DNA of 64,000 nucleotides from Steroidobacteraceae bacterium (GTDB lineage: Bacteria > Pseudomonadota > Gammaproteobacteria > Steroidobacterales > Steroidobacteraceae), in NCBI GenBank assembly GCA_041395505.1, contig JAWLAG010000001.1, positions 2,542,001 through 2,606,000 of the forward strand, read 5' to 3'. A model generated the notes under the pieces. The model was not told the origin of the DNA, did not search any database, and worked only from the letters and a program-made list of their open reading frames with translations. Position 1 is the stretch's first letter; every line of letters starts with the position of its first letter. The position numbers and the translations under genes were made by a program. Shown one piece after another: positions 26,020 to 34,894 of the stretch.

Positions 26020-26541
26020 TCAACTGCGCGAAGCCGACATGGCGACGGCTTCATCGCTTTGCATCACGGCAAGCGACAACTTGCCGTAGTCGGCATCTGT
26101 ACAAGTCGCCATGACTTTCTTCAATATTCTGTAGGGCACGGTCTTGTCACCCAGAACCGTTATTTCGCGCCCCGTGATGTCGGTGGCGGCGGCGGCCCGC
26201 AAGATGCGGTCGCTCTGCTGCTTCAGGGCCTCGCGCAGCGGCGCGATGACGAGCCCGCTCTGCGCGTCGATTTCCGCGATGGTGGCAATGGGCGTGCCCT
26301 GGACGAACAATGCGTCCTTACCGACGGTGACGACCACGGTCTCGGCGGGATGCTGCTGCGCCATAGACTCAGGCAGTTTGATCTCCGGCGGGACGTCGAG
26401 ATCCTGCACTTCGGCCTGATTGACAAGCAGGAAGAACACCAGGATGGTGAAGATGTCCATGAGCGACACCAGATGGAGCGAAGCCGGGCGGGCACGCTTG
26501 TGGTGCCTCTCCATGCGCTTGGCACGGGCTGAACCGCTCAT
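26020..26541 (-). CDS. ExbD/TolR-family proton-channel subunit (Asp retained)
   Basis: 173 residues. A basic cytoplasmic N-terminus precedes a single membrane helix with LVSLMDIFTILVFFLLVN; Asp29 sits at the place of the essential proton-carrying Asp of ExbD/TolR. The periplasmic part (~60-165) has the ExbD-like strand VVVTVGKDALFVQGTP and ends in an unstructured tail. It starts inside the stop of the other ExbD gene (ATGA overlap), so the two are made in equal step. Together with the ExbB-like protein it should form the stator of the machine. GGAG lies 10 bases upstream of the start. Confidence 0.92.
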   Translation of the reverse strand: MSGSARAKRMERHHKRARPASLHLVSLMDIFTILVFFLLVNQAEVQDLDVPPEIKLPESMAQQHPAETVVVTVGKDALFVQGTPIATIAEIDAQSGLVIAPLREALKQQSDRILRAAAATDITGREITVLGDKTVPYRILKKVMATCTDADYGKLSLAVMQSDEAVAMSASRS

Positions 26542-27029
26542 ATCGGCGCATCTCCTATGGAAATATCAGGAAACAATTCCGCCTGGGTGGCTTTGCCACC
26601 GTCGAGCACAGTCACCGCGCGAACCGTGTCCATGAATTGCACGACGGTGTCGTACTGGGTATCGGGTTCGACGAGCAGTGTCGCGTCGGTCTTCTGCGGA
26701 TATTTGGTCTTGACGAGTTGCAGGTATTCGGACAAACCCTTGTAGTCGTAACCGCTGGCAACATTGGGCAGGGCTTTGAGGAGACCTGTGCCACGGTCGG
26801 CGACCTGGATTTGATCCTTGCGGACAATGACCTCGATATTGAGGACCTGTTCGGTTTCGACCTGCTCGGACTGCTCGCCCGGCAGGTTCAGCTGCAGGAT
26901 CGCAAGGCGCGAGAAGACCGCCGAAATCAACAGGAACGGCACCAGCACGACCATCAGATTCATGAAGGCCGTGACGTTGATGTCGCCATCATCTCGGCGA
27001 CGGTGCCGGCGTGCCGATCGGCGGATCAT
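26538..27029 (-). CDS. ExbD/TolR-family subunit with Asn in place of the channel Asp
   Basis: 163 residues: arginine-rich N-terminus (MIRRSARRHRRRDDGDINVT), one membrane helix, then a periplasmic ExbD-like domain (VEVIVRKDQIQVADRG is the type of strand expected; here IEVIVRKDQIQVADRGTG) and LLVEPDTQYDTVVQFMDTVR near the C-terminus. In ExbD/TolR the helix normally reads P-L-I-D-V; here it reads AFMNLMVVLVPFLL, with Asn24 at the Asp position. The start overlaps the ExbB-like stop by 4 bases. The protein probably pairs with the Asp-bearing ExbD encoded next. Confidence in the family is high; the effect of the Asn is inference. Confidence 0.92.
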   Translation of the reverse strand: MIRRSARRHRRRDDGDINVTAFMNLMVVLVPFLLISAVFSRLAILQLNLPGEQSEQVETEQVLNIEVIVRKDQIQVADRGTGLLKALPNVASGYDYKGLSEYLQLVKTKYPQKTDATLLVEPDTQYDTVVQFMDTVRAVTVLDGGKATQAELFPDISIGDAPI

Positions 27030-27676
27030 GACTTCGCCTGCGCGCCCTGTCGCTCAGTGATGGCATTGAGGAATTTGACCGATGCCATCTCCAGTGAATC
27101 GATCAACTGCGTCGTCTTTGACTGGATCACCGAGTGCACAAGCAACAGGGGGATCGCAACGATCAGCCCGAACGCGGTCGTGTTCATCGCAATCGAGATG
27201 GAAGCCGACAGCAGGTCCGCCTTGTCTGCCGGATTGGCATTGCCAACGGCCTGGAAGGCCTGGATCAGACCGAGAATCGTGCCGAGGAGCCCGAGCAGGG
27301 TCGCGATGTTGGCAAAGCTCGCGAGATAGTGAGTGCGCTTCTCGAGCTTCGGCACCGCTTCCATGATCGACTCATCCATTGCCTTTTCGATGTCATCGCG
27401 CGTGCGCGCCGATTGGATGCGGGCCAGGCCGTAATTCAGGATCGACCCGATGAACGATGATGATCCCTGCGTCAGCTGCACGGCTTGCTTGAAGTTGCCG
27501 GACTGCAGATGCGGTACCAGTTCGTTCCAGAGGGAGCGATTCATGATCGCCTGGCGCGACAGATAGATGTAGCGCTCTATGGCGATCGCGACGCCGAGCA
27601 CAAAGACGATCGCGATCGGCCACATGAAGATCCCCCCCTCCTGGAAGAACTTCACGATCGTGTTGAAAGAACCCAT
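27026..27676 (-). CDS. ExbB/TolQ/MotA-family proton-channel protein
   Basis: 216 residues from the ATG at 27676, fixed by GAGGAG 6 bases upstream; the open frame runs back to 27862 but through AT-rich non-coding DNA. Three membrane helices: near residues 15-33 (GIFMWPIAIVFVLGVAIAIE), 125-148 (FANIATLLGLLGTILGLIQAF) and 168-192 (SISIAMNTTAFGLIVAIPLLL). The last two carry the usual small-residue and Thr/Asn pattern of the channel lining. It forms the stator with the two ExbD-type proteins that follow. The ATGA overlap with the next gene marks a coupled operon. Confidence 0.95.
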   Translation of the reverse strand: MGSFNTIVKFFQEGGIFMWPIAIVFVLGVAIAIERYIYLSRQAIMNRSLWNELVPHLQSGNFKQAVQLTQGSSSFIGSILNYGLARIQSARTRDDIEKAMDESIMEAVPKLEKRTHYLASFANIATLLGLLGTILGLIQAFQAVGNANPADKADLLSASISIAMNTTAFGLIVAIPLLLVHSVIQSKTTQLIDSLEMASVKFLNAITERQGAQAKS

Positions 27677-27743
27677 GGAAATCTCCTCAAAGCTTTGATC
27701 AAGCGGACCCAAATTGCCTAAATTAAGTAAAAAAAACTGCGAT
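27677..27743 (-). promoter_or_regulatory. AT-rich gap inside the motor operon with an 8-T run
   Basis: This 67-base gap is the largest inside the operon. On the minus strand it holds a run of eight T (27729-27736) followed by ACTTAATTTAGGCAATTTG, unusual in this GC-rich DNA, and ends in the strong ribosome site GAGGAG of the ExbB-like gene. It may hold an internal promoter that raises expression of the channel genes. I see no hairpin before the T-run, so an attenuator is less likely. Confidence 0.3.
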
Positions 27744-28250
27744 TTAATTCTCAGGCTTGCCGGCTGGCGAGCCAGAACCTTGCGCCGCGTCGGGTTTGAC
27801 GGCCTCGTAATAGCGGTTCTCGCGCCGAAATACGTCGCGATCCACGGGCTGCAGGACTTCATCCAGCAGGCTATTGACCGGTTTGCCGAGCAGATCGCCT
27901 AGGTCGGAGCGTTTCCAGGGCACGATATAAAGCACTTTGGGCAGTTCGCGATTTCCCGTGATCTGCGTGGTGTCGAGATCGAGGCGATCGATCCCCCGGC
28001 CACCTCGCGCGCCAGCCGGGGCCGGCGTCGGTGTCGCCGTGGTTGCCGAGGAGGTATCGACTGCCGGCTGCAGGTCCTCCGTCGCATCCTTGGCCGTTGC
28101 GTCCGTTTTATCGGCGGGCGACGATCCGCTCGCTGGCTCGGCCGTCGCAGCGGTTGGCTCGGGCGCTGGCGTCTGTGCAACGGCGTGCGCAGCGCTCAGA
28201 CAAAGCGCTGCAAGGGTAACCGGCCAGGTTCGATGCATTAGCAGCGACAT
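27744..28250 (-). CDS. Small exported protein of the motor operon
   Basis: 168 residues; ATG at 28250 overlaps the preceding stop by one base (TGATG). Signal peptide MSLLMHRTWPVTLAALCLSAAHAVAQ, then an Ala/Thr/Pro-rich linker (~27-82) and a short conserved-looking C-terminal region (LPKVLYIVPWKRSDLGDLLG, then PVDRDVFRRENRYYEAV). No named domain recognised. The linker-plus-small-domain layout fits a periplasmic tether or adaptor between the TPR proteins and the channel. A second in-frame ATG at 28238 is possible. Confidence 0.8.
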   Translation of the reverse strand: MSLLMHRTWPVTLAALCLSAAHAVAQTPAPEPTAATAEPASGSSPADKTDATAKDATEDLQPAVDTSSATTATPTPAPAGARGGRGIDRLDLDTTQITGNRELPKVLYIVPWKRSDLGDLLGKPVNSLLDEVLQPVDRDVFRRENRYYEAVKPDAAQGSGSPAGKPEN

Positions 28251-31200
28251 CAGCCACCTCCATTCGTCTGACTTGGACCCGCACCACCGGCGCGACGTTC
28301 CAGATCGGCGATCCAGCCCGCCACCTGCTTGTCTTCCGGAGCGAGCTGCTGGTACTTGCGAAACGCAGCAAGCGCCAGAACGGGTTCATTCATGTAAAGA
28401 TCTAGCAATACACCATAATTGCGCTGAAGTGCCGCATCGTTCTCATCGAGCGCGAGCGCCTGTTCGTAAGCGCGACGTGCGTCCGCGAACTTGCCGGCAA
28501 GTCGCGCCGTGACGCCCATTTCTGTCAAACCGGCAACGCTGCGCGGATCACGCCTGGCGCCTTCGGCGAACGCCGCAAGGGCCTCGTCAAATCGCTGCAG
28601 CTTGCGAAGCAGCAGGCCCAGGTTGAACCAGGGCCCAGGCAGGTCCGGATACGCCACAGTCATCTGCTTCAGCTGCAATTCCGCCTCGACGTCGTTGCCC
28701 GAGGCGAGCGCCGCCAGCGCACGCTCGAAGTCGGTTTGCGCCTGCGGCGGCGGCGGCGGCACGATGTCCGGCGGCGCATCGGGCTGGGCCGGATCTGCGG
28801 GGCGCGCAGCCCGGCTCAGTTGCGAAATGACCGCATAGGACTGCTCGGTCTTGCCGTAACGCGCTGGTTTGAGCTTTGCAAGCGCCACGAAGCTCTGCTG
28901 GACGGATGCATCGTAGACACCGTCCGCGATGCGCGCAGTATTGACCTCGTGCATCTCGATCGCCTGTTCCTCGAACGGGAAGGCCTGCTCTTCGAGCAGC
29001 AGATCGTATTGTTCAAGTTCGTCCGCCGACAGCCCCTTTGGCCGCTCGGAGGCCATCAGATCACGGCCGAGACCGCGGTAAAGTTCGGCCATCTCGAAGG
29101 TCGCAGCCGTGGTGACCTCGGCAATACGGTAATCAGCCGCCGTTTTGTAGGCGGCAAGCGCTGTCTCGAGCGCCTTGCGCTTGCTGGCCAGGCTCTTCTT
29201 GAGAGGTATGGTCAGCTTGATCGCGCGGAATGCGTCACGATCCGGCTCAGCCAGAGCCAACTGAGCCTTGGCCGCGAGGAATCGTGTCCTGTCGGTACGA
29301 CCCGCGCCCGCCTCGCGGTCCGATTTGATGATTTGCGCAAACCAGTAACGCTGGCGCTCCGTATTGCCGCTGCCGCTGGCGATGGTTGCCAGGCGCTGGC
29401 GCGCCTCGATCGCCTCGGCAACCGGCTGTGGATACTCAGCAACGAAGCGCTCCAGCATCGCGGTTGCCTTGGCACTGTTCTTTGCCTGCTCGTACAGGTC
29501 GGCCGCAGTCATGGTGGCCTCGCGGCGAACCGCGGCATCTTCGTTGGTATCGAGCGCCATGCGCTCGAATTCCATGGCCGCCTGGCCAGCACGCCCCGTC
29601 TTCGAATACGCAACCGCGAGATTGCGCGTCGCATCGCGAACCAGCTCATGCTTAGGAAAGTTGTTTCGAAAGCCCTCGAGCACGGTGATCGCCCTGTCCC
29701 ACTGCTCGCCCTTGATCAACTGGGCTGCAGCGTCGTACTCGGCTGTCGGACGGATACTCGAATCAGGTGCGACGCGCGCGACGCGTAGAAACGCATCGAC
29801 CGCGCCATCGGCGTCGCCGCCCTGCTGCAGCGCTTCGCCCTGGCGATACACCGAGGCAGCCAAACGCTCGGTCAGATCCTTGCGCATCGGATCATCCGGG
29901 GGCACGAGGTCGCGGGCGCGCTGGAACCCCGTTTCCGCTTCGCCATATTGCTTCAGGTCAAAATTCGATTGTCCGATGATCGTCCAGGCGATGCGCTGCT
30001 TGGCTGTCTCGACGGGTGGCTGGCGCGCGAGCAGCTTGTTCGCAAGCCCGATCGCGCGCGGGAAATCATTACTTGCGAATACGTCCTCTGCCGCACGCGT
30101 CAGCACACCGGCGCTGTCCGGATGTTCCGGAAACGTCTCGGCAAAGCGCACGCCGGCGTCGACGGCGCGGGTATGCCATTCGCCACGAGACTGGGCAGGC
30201 AGCGACTCTTCGAGCTTCTGGTAGGAAACAAGGCCCGCATAAGCCGCCTGCGCGGACCTGTCGTTCTTCGGATACTTGTAGGCCGTGCGTTCGTATTCGG
30301 CTGCTGCATCGGCGAACTGCTTCGACTCGAACAGGGTTTCGGCCAGAAGGTAGTTGGTGGCAGCCGAGTCCGGATCATCGGGAAATGACTCGAGATAGCT
30401 GCGGTACCAGCGCGCTGCCTGCATGTAGTCGTCAAGCTTCCCGGACTTCTGCGCAGTGCCATGGAAATGCTGCGCAACGTCCTTGAGGTTGATCTTGAGC
30501 TCACCGACCACGGTCGGATAGTCGGCGCGCTCGCGGCCCTGCCAGAACGGTGCTGCAAAATTGTAACGCTCGACATACTCGCGCTTGCCATCGAGCACGA
30601 GCTGGGCGAAGCCACCCTTGCGGTAGGCTTCTATGGCCTGCATGGACAGCCCGGGCGCGTTCTCGTTGTTCGGATCGCGGCCTACGAAGGCGCGGTAGGC
30701 GCCGGCGGCATCCTGATAGCGCTCCTTTTCAACGTACAGGTCGCCAAGGCGGCTGTACAACAGATAGGAATATGGCGCGTTGCCGCGTCCGGCCACGAAT
30801 TCATCGAGGCTGGATGGTCCGTCGAGATAAGAAAACGTAATGCTCATCACGCGCAGGGTGTCTTCAGTCAGCTCGCGATCGGCGCGGGACAGGCTATCCA
30901 TCTTGACCGCGCGGCCCGGATCCTTGGGATCGCGCAGGTATTTGTCCAGAACGCCGACGAAGGACGGCAGGCTGTCCTCGTTCAGGCCCTGCTTGAAAAG
31001 CGACCAGCCGTGCTTGTAGAGACTTTGCGCATAGAAAGCGGACTTGTCGCCCGCATCAACGACAAAGCGGTAGGCGCGTTCCGCATCGCGGTACTGCTTG
31101 GCCGAGAACAACAACTCGCCGCGCCGGAATTCCACTTCGTCACGCTCGCGGGACTGCGGATACTGCTTGACGATGCTATCGAGCGTCGCGAGCGCGCGTT

Positions 31201-31621
31201 CGGGCTGCCCGGTCGTCTCGTAGGCACGGGCGAGCTGATACAGGACCTGGTCGTTACGCGGATAATCCGGATAGGCCTTCAGTAGGGTCGTATAAAGTTC
31301 GATTGCGGCGGCGCCCTGCATGTCGAGTGAGGTCACTTCGCTCGACATACGCTCGAGCTCGCCCGACTCCAGGTTGAGATCGCCGAGGCGCCGCAGGGCT
31401 TCCGCACGCAATTGTGGATCAGTTTGCTGCAGCTCGAGGAAGCGCCGGTAGTTCTCCATGGCCTTTCCCGAACTCGATGGTACGGGTTGCGTGGTGCGCA
31501 CGTCGACGGCCTTGCGTTGCAGGTCGCCAATGGTCTCGGACTTGCGCGGCTTGGCGGCATCGGCTGCCCCAGCGGCAAGCGCCAGCACCAGTGCGAGCGA
31601 AACAACTTGAGCCCGGCTCAC
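28250..31621 (-). CDS. Very large TPR-repeat exported protein (1123 aa)
   Basis: GTG start overlapping the preceding stop (GTGA). Signal peptide near residues 1-22 (ALVLALAAGAADA). The remainder is almost entirely helical repeats of the TPR/outer-membrane-lipoprotein-assembly type, for example DQVLYQLARAYETTGQPERA, FRRGELLFSAKQYRDAERAY, NYLLAETLFESKQFADAAAE and, near the C-terminus, GPWFNLGLLLRKLQRFDEAL and TARLAGKFADARRAYEQA, with a proline-rich break near 935-950. Such proteins are periplasmic scaffolds. Size and company recall the large TPR protein of the Myxococcus Glt complex (GltI/AgmU), but homology needs a profile search. Confidence 0.9.
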   Translation of the reverse strand: MSRAQVVSLALVLALAAGAADAAKPRKSETIGDLQRKAVDVRTTQPVPSSSGKAMENYRRFLELQQTDPQLRAEALRRLGDLNLESGELERMSSEVTSLDMQGAAAIELYTTLLKAYPDYPRNDQVLYQLARAYETTGQPERALATLDSIVKQYPQSRERDEVEFRRGELLFSAKQYRDAERAYRFVVDAGDKSAFYAQSLYKHGWSLFKQGLNEDSLPSFVGVLDKYLRDPKDPGRAVKMDSLSRADRELTEDTLRVMSITFSYLDGPSSLDEFVAGRGNAPYSYLLYSRLGDLYVEKERYQDAAGAYRAFVGRDPNNENAPGLSMQAIEAYRKGGFAQLVLDGKREYVERYNFAAPFWQGRERADYPTVVGELKINLKDVAQHFHGTAQKSGKLDDYMQAARWYRSYLESFPDDPDSAATNYLLAETLFESKQFADAAAEYERTAYKYPKNDRSAQAAYAGLVSYQKLEESLPAQSRGEWHTRAVDAGVRFAETFPEHPDSAGVLTRAAEDVFASNDFPRAIGLANKLLARQPPVETAKQRIAWTIIGQSNFDLKQYGEAETGFQRARDLVPPDDPMRKDLTERLAASVYRQGEALQQGGDADGAVDAFLRVARVAPDSSIRPTAEYDAAAQLIKGEQWDRAITVLEGFRNNFPKHELVRDATRNLAVAYSKTGRAGQAAMEFERMALDTNEDAAVRREATMTAADLYEQAKNSAKATAMLERFVAEYPQPVAEAIEARQRLATIASGSGNTERQRYWFAQIIKSDREAGAGRTDRTRFLAAKAQLALAEPDRDAFRAIKLTIPLKKSLASKRKALETALAAYKTAADYRIAEVTTAATFEMAELYRGLGRDLMASERPKGLSADELEQYDLLLEEQAFPFEEQAIEMHEVNTARIADGVYDASVQQSFVALAKLKPARYGKTEQSYAVISQLSRAARPADPAQPDAPPDIVPPPPPQAQTDFERALAALASGNDVEAELQLKQMTVAYPDLPGPWFNLGLLLRKLQRFDEALAAFAEGARRDPRSVAGLTEMGVTARLAGKFADARRAYEQALALDENDAALQRNYGVLLDLYMNEPVLALAAFRKYQQLAPEDKQVAGWIADLERRAGGAGPSQTNGGG

Positions 31622-33558
31622 GGCTGCGGCTCCTCTGGTACGTTGCCGTCGCTCGTCGGTCCCGAAGGCTGCGCGGGTTCGGTGGGCAGGTCGTTGTTCG
31701 CGGCCCGATCGTAGATCGAGGCCAGGGCGAACCGCGCCTGCACCTGGTAGGTAGCGAGGCGCTGCTGCTGTGCACCGAGCTCATTGGTCGCAAGGAGCGA
31801 CAGATGATTCGACAAAGCCGTCCGGGATGCCTGCAGGCGCTCCAGCAAGGACCGCAGCCGCTTGTCCACCGAATCCAACCGTGCGGCGAATTCCGCGGTG
31901 TTCGTGACGGAATTGGTCCGCGCGCGCTGCACTCTCACCCAGCGGTTCTGCGCTTCGAACAAGGCAAGGTCGAGCTCGCGAAATGCACGCCTTTCCTGCC
32001 ACATGCGTCCGCGAAACGCTTCGTCCAGGCGGTAATAAAGGACACCCTTGACCAGGCGCAGTTTTTCGCGGGTTTCGGCATCGACCTGCTCGGCAGGAGC
32101 CGACTCGAGCGCAACTTCAACGGCCCGGATACGGCGCCACTGGTCGCGTTCTTCAGCGGTGCCGAGCGCCGCGACATCCTTGCCGCGCTCGATTTCCTTC
32201 AACTGCGCCTCGAGCTGGCCGCGGTATTGGCGCAGGTCCTGGAGCTTGTCCGATGCCAGCAAGGCGTCAGCGCGCGGCAGTCGCTCGGCGTAGGCGCGAT
32301 CGCGGGTGTCGATCATGTCCTGGTAGGCGACCAGATTGTCCTGCCACCGGCCGAGCGTGCCGCCGAGGTATACGAGGTCACGGTAGTTCTTCAGGCCTTC
32401 CTGAAAACCGTGGCCCGCGAGTATGGTGTAGAGGTAGCGCGATTCGACGGCATTCGGCAGTTCCTTGAGCTGCCAGAACCAGCCGAAATTGGCACCATCC
32501 GCTTCGCGTTGCAGGATGGCATCGAGCATCTCGCCCGAACGGATACGCTGCACCGCAGAGTCGATACGGGATGATTCATCCGCGAACGAGGAAACCGCCG
32601 ATTCGTAGTACTCGGCGGCCTGCGCGTTGGCATTGAGCTTGCCAAATGCGTACGGCACAGCCAGGAAGGACTCCTGGACTGCGGCGTCGAGCAGATTGCG
32701 ATCGTGCAGTTCGAGCCAGGGTGTCAATGCGGCGCGGTAATCGCCGAGCTGCGCATCGGCCCAGCCGGCGCCGAGTAGCGCCTTGTTGGAATAGGGTCCA
32801 TTCAGGCGAACACGTAGCAGATAGTTGCGGGCTTCGGCAGGTTGCTGCGCCTGCAGATAGGCAAAACCGAGAGCGAGATTCGCCCGGTCCCTGAGCGCCA
32901 GCAACTCACGCCGCGATGTCTCGAGCGAACCGACCGCACCGAGGAACCGGGCAGCGTCGGCGAGCAGGCCCTTTCGCACCAGTGCGACGCCCAGATTGAA
33001 CTGCGCAAAGGCAACCCAGTCCGCCGGGCCGCGCCAGCCGTTCAACAGCGCGATGGCCTCATCGTACTTCTCCTGGCGCATGAGTACGTTGGCCAGCAGG
33101 TGCTGCTTCTCGGCCTCGAGCTGCGGGCTCAGCGTACCGGCCACCTGCCGTATCGCCTGCTCGGCGCGATCGTAGTAGCCGCGCGCATACCAGACCTTGC
33201 CCAGGTAGAACCAGGCACGATTGCGAACGCCCTGAGGGATGTCGGGTGTCAGCAGGGCCTGGAAGATCTGGCCGGCTTCATTGTGCAGGCCAAGCTCGAG
33301 GTACAGGCCGCCGCGCAACAGCTGCGCCTCGGCCTTGTGATTGGGCAGGAGCTGCCATTGCTCATAGGCATTGAGTCTCGTCAGTGCCTCGAAATTGTTG
33401 CCCTGATAGAACTGGAACAGGACATCGCCGTAGTGCAGATCCCTGACCCGCGTGACCGGGAGTTTCTCCGGATCGGACTTCGCAGCCGGTGCAATCTGCG
33501 GCAACGACACGAGCGCTGCCGCGGCCAGCCAAGCTGCAATTTGACGCGAGCCCACCAT
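31618..33558 (-). CDS. TPR-repeat exported protein (646 aa)
   Basis: Signal peptide at 1-25 (WLAAAALVSLPQIAPAA). TPR-like helices cover residues ~40-420 (AQLLRGGLYLELGLHNEAGQ, RAWFYLGKVWYARGYYDRAE, FAQFNLGVALVRKGLLADAA). The C-terminal ~200 residues look like long coiled-coil helices (RQYRGQLEAQLKEIERGKD, DSVDKRLRSLLERLQASRTA), ending in a Pro/Glu-rich tail. It should be a periplasmic scaffold partner of the 1123-residue TPR protein, with which it is translationally coupled. It starts 9 bases after the stop of the coiled-coil gene. Confidence 0.9.
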   Translation of the reverse strand: MVGSRQIAAWLAAAALVSLPQIAPAAKSDPEKLPVTRVRDLHYGDVLFQFYQGNNFEALTRLNAYEQWQLLPNHKAEAQLLRGGLYLELGLHNEAGQIFQALLTPDIPQGVRNRAWFYLGKVWYARGYYDRAEQAIRQVAGTLSPQLEAEKQHLLANVLMRQEKYDEAIALLNGWRGPADWVAFAQFNLGVALVRKGLLADAARFLGAVGSLETSRRELLALRDRANLALGFAYLQAQQPAEARNYLLRVRLNGPYSNKALLGAGWADAQLGDYRAALTPWLELHDRNLLDAAVQESFLAVPYAFGKLNANAQAAEYYESAVSSFADESSRIDSAVQRIRSGEMLDAILQREADGANFGWFWQLKELPNAVESRYLYTILAGHGFQEGLKNYRDLVYLGGTLGRWQDNLVAYQDMIDTRDRAYAERLPRADALLASDKLQDLRQYRGQLEAQLKEIERGKDVAALGTAEERDQWRRIRAVEVALESAPAEQVDAETREKLRLVKGVLYYRLDEAFRGRMWQERRAFRELDLALFEAQNRWVRVQRARTNSVTNTAEFAARLDSVDKRLRSLLERLQASRTALSNHLSLLATNELGAQQQRLATYQVQARFALASIYDRAANNDLPTEPAQPSGPTSDGNVPEEPQP

Positions 33559-33567
33559 AGGCGCTGG

Positions 33568-34248
33568 TTATTCCCAGTCCTTGATCTCGAATTCGGGCTG
33601 TGCGCGACGTTGACGGTCGGTTATTTTCAGTTCGAGATATTTCGCGCCGATGCTCTTCTCGAAACGGAGGTTGGCACCGCGGCGATAATCGCGATCATTC
33701 GGGCCCTTGCCGGAGAAGAACGCGACCAGTTCGTGCTTGCCAACCTTCAGATTGCCGAGGAACAGCCTGTGAACACCGCCTTTGAGCAACGCCTCGGCCT
33801 CGCGCGGCGTATAAAGGTAGTTGGTCACTTCCTTGTTGTCGATCTTGAGCTGGATCGAATCGAGCGCGAAGAACTCGCCGACATCCATCGAGACGAAAAC
33901 CGCAACCTGCGTGTTGGCAGGAAACAGCAGCTCCTCCTCCAGCACGAATAATTCGCGATTGAGGTCGACGACGTCCTTCTTGAGGTCCTGGATCTGCTCG
34001 TCCATGCCGCGGTCGTCGACAGCTGCTGCCGGTTCGTCGGCGCCCGCGACCGACGCTGGCGCCTCGGTCGCATCCGCCATGCCGGTCTCGCCGGAAGCAT
34101 CGGCCGCCGACGCGGCGGGCGCCTCGGCGGCGGATGCACCAGCATCCCCCGGCGCTACGGCCTCTTGGGAACTGACGCTCGCGCACAACAACAAAGACGC
34201 TACCAGCATCATGTTGCGCGCGATCGTCCGGATCGAAGGACGCATCAT
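33568..34248 (-). CDS. Exported coiled-coil protein of the motor operon
   Basis: 226 residues from the ATG at 34248, chosen because it gives a compact signal peptide (MMRPSIRTIARNMMLVASLL then CASVSSQ) with a purine-rich site (AGGAGAG) about 9 bases upstream; an ATG at 34278 overlapping the previous stop is an alternative. A long Ala/Glu/Asp-rich linker (~35-80) leads to a coiled coil (DEQIQDLKKDVVDLNRELFV) and then a beta-rich domain (~110-215: VAVFVSMDVGEFFALDSIQL, HRLFLGNLKVGKHELVAFFS, GAKYLELKITD). No named family recognised. It may be the factor linking the TPR scaffold to membrane or wall. Confidence 0.82.
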   Translation of the reverse strand: MMRPSIRTIARNMMLVASLLLCASVSSQEAVAPGDAGASAAEAPAASAADASGETGMADATEAPASVAGADEPAAAVDDRGMDEQIQDLKKDVVDLNRELFVLEEELLFPANTQVAVFVSMDVGEFFALDSIQLKIDNKEVTNYLYTPREAEALLKGGVHRLFLGNLKVGKHELVAFFSGKGPNDRDYRRGANLRFEKSIGAKYLELKITDRQRRAQPEFEIKDWE

Positions 34249-34270
34249 ATGGCCAAGCTCTCCTGCTCGT

Positions 34271-34759
34271 TCATTCATCCAACAAGGTTCGCAATACGCC
34301 GAGATAGTCGGGCTGGGTCTTGCCACTGCCGTCCCGGCTGACGTAACGCACGACTCCGCCCCGATCGACAGCGATCACGGTCGGCAGGCTCTCGATTCGA
34401 TAACTGCGCGCAACCGTTTTTTGCGGATCGAGCAACATTGGGAATCCGACCGGTTGCGAGGCAGCGAATTCGCGCGCCTTGCCATCGTCATCCTCGACGC
34501 CGATTCCGACGACGACGAGTCCTGCATTGGCGTAGGTGCGGTGCAATGCATCGAGCGATCGCAGCTGGTCGCGACAGGTGTTACAGCGACTCGCCCAGAA
34601 GGAGATCAGCACCACGTCACCGGCAAATTCGGATAAGCGCTGATTTGGTCCATTGGTCGCCCGCAATGCGAAGTCCGGCGCGGCCTTACCGACCAACGAC
34701 GAGTCGGCAGCGCTCGCTGCGAGCGACAGAAGAAACAATACAATGAGAAGCAGACGCAT
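34271..34759 (-). CDS. TlpA/redoxin-family thioredoxin-like exported protein
   Basis: 162 residues with a signal peptide (MRLLLIVLFLLSLAASAA). Thioredoxin fold with the redox pair Cys59-Cys62 in FWASRCNTCRDQL, a VVGIGVEDDDGKAREF segment and the cis-Pro loop in IESLPTVIAVDRGG. Acts in the periplasm as a thiol-disulfide reductase or oxidoreductase. It is the first gene of the motor operon, with the next start 22 bases on, so it may look after cysteines of co-expressed or neighbouring proteins; the downstream haem proteins (CxxCH) are also candidates, though they are in another transcript. Confidence 0.92.
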   Translation of the reverse strand: MRLLLIVLFLLSLAASAADSSLVGKAAPDFALRATNGPNQRLSEFAGDVVLISFWASRCNTCRDQLRSLDALHRTYANAGLVVVGIGVEDDDGKAREFAASQPVGFPMLLDPQKTVARSYRIESLPTVIAVDRGGVVRYVSRDGSGKTQPDYLGVLRTLLDE

Positions 34760-34849
34760 GGGGCAAACAAGCCTGTCTTTCGCGCTCCGGGATCACGGAC
34801 CGAGATGGTCCCGGCAGTGCTCGCAACACTCGCACAGCGTAGTTAACAA

Positions 34850-34855
34850 TGTCAA
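34850..34855 (-). promoter_or_regulatory. Possible -35 box (TTGACA) ahead of the motor operon
   Basis: On the minus strand TTGACA lies about 90 bases upstream of the thioredoxin-like gene, next to a GTTAAC palindrome. At 16-18 bases spacing the -10 region is GC-rich and poor, so this is a weak promoter call. Confidence 0.28.
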
Positions 34856-34894
34856 CGGAACAGCTTCGCTTTCCGGCAACTCGTTCGGGCGCTG

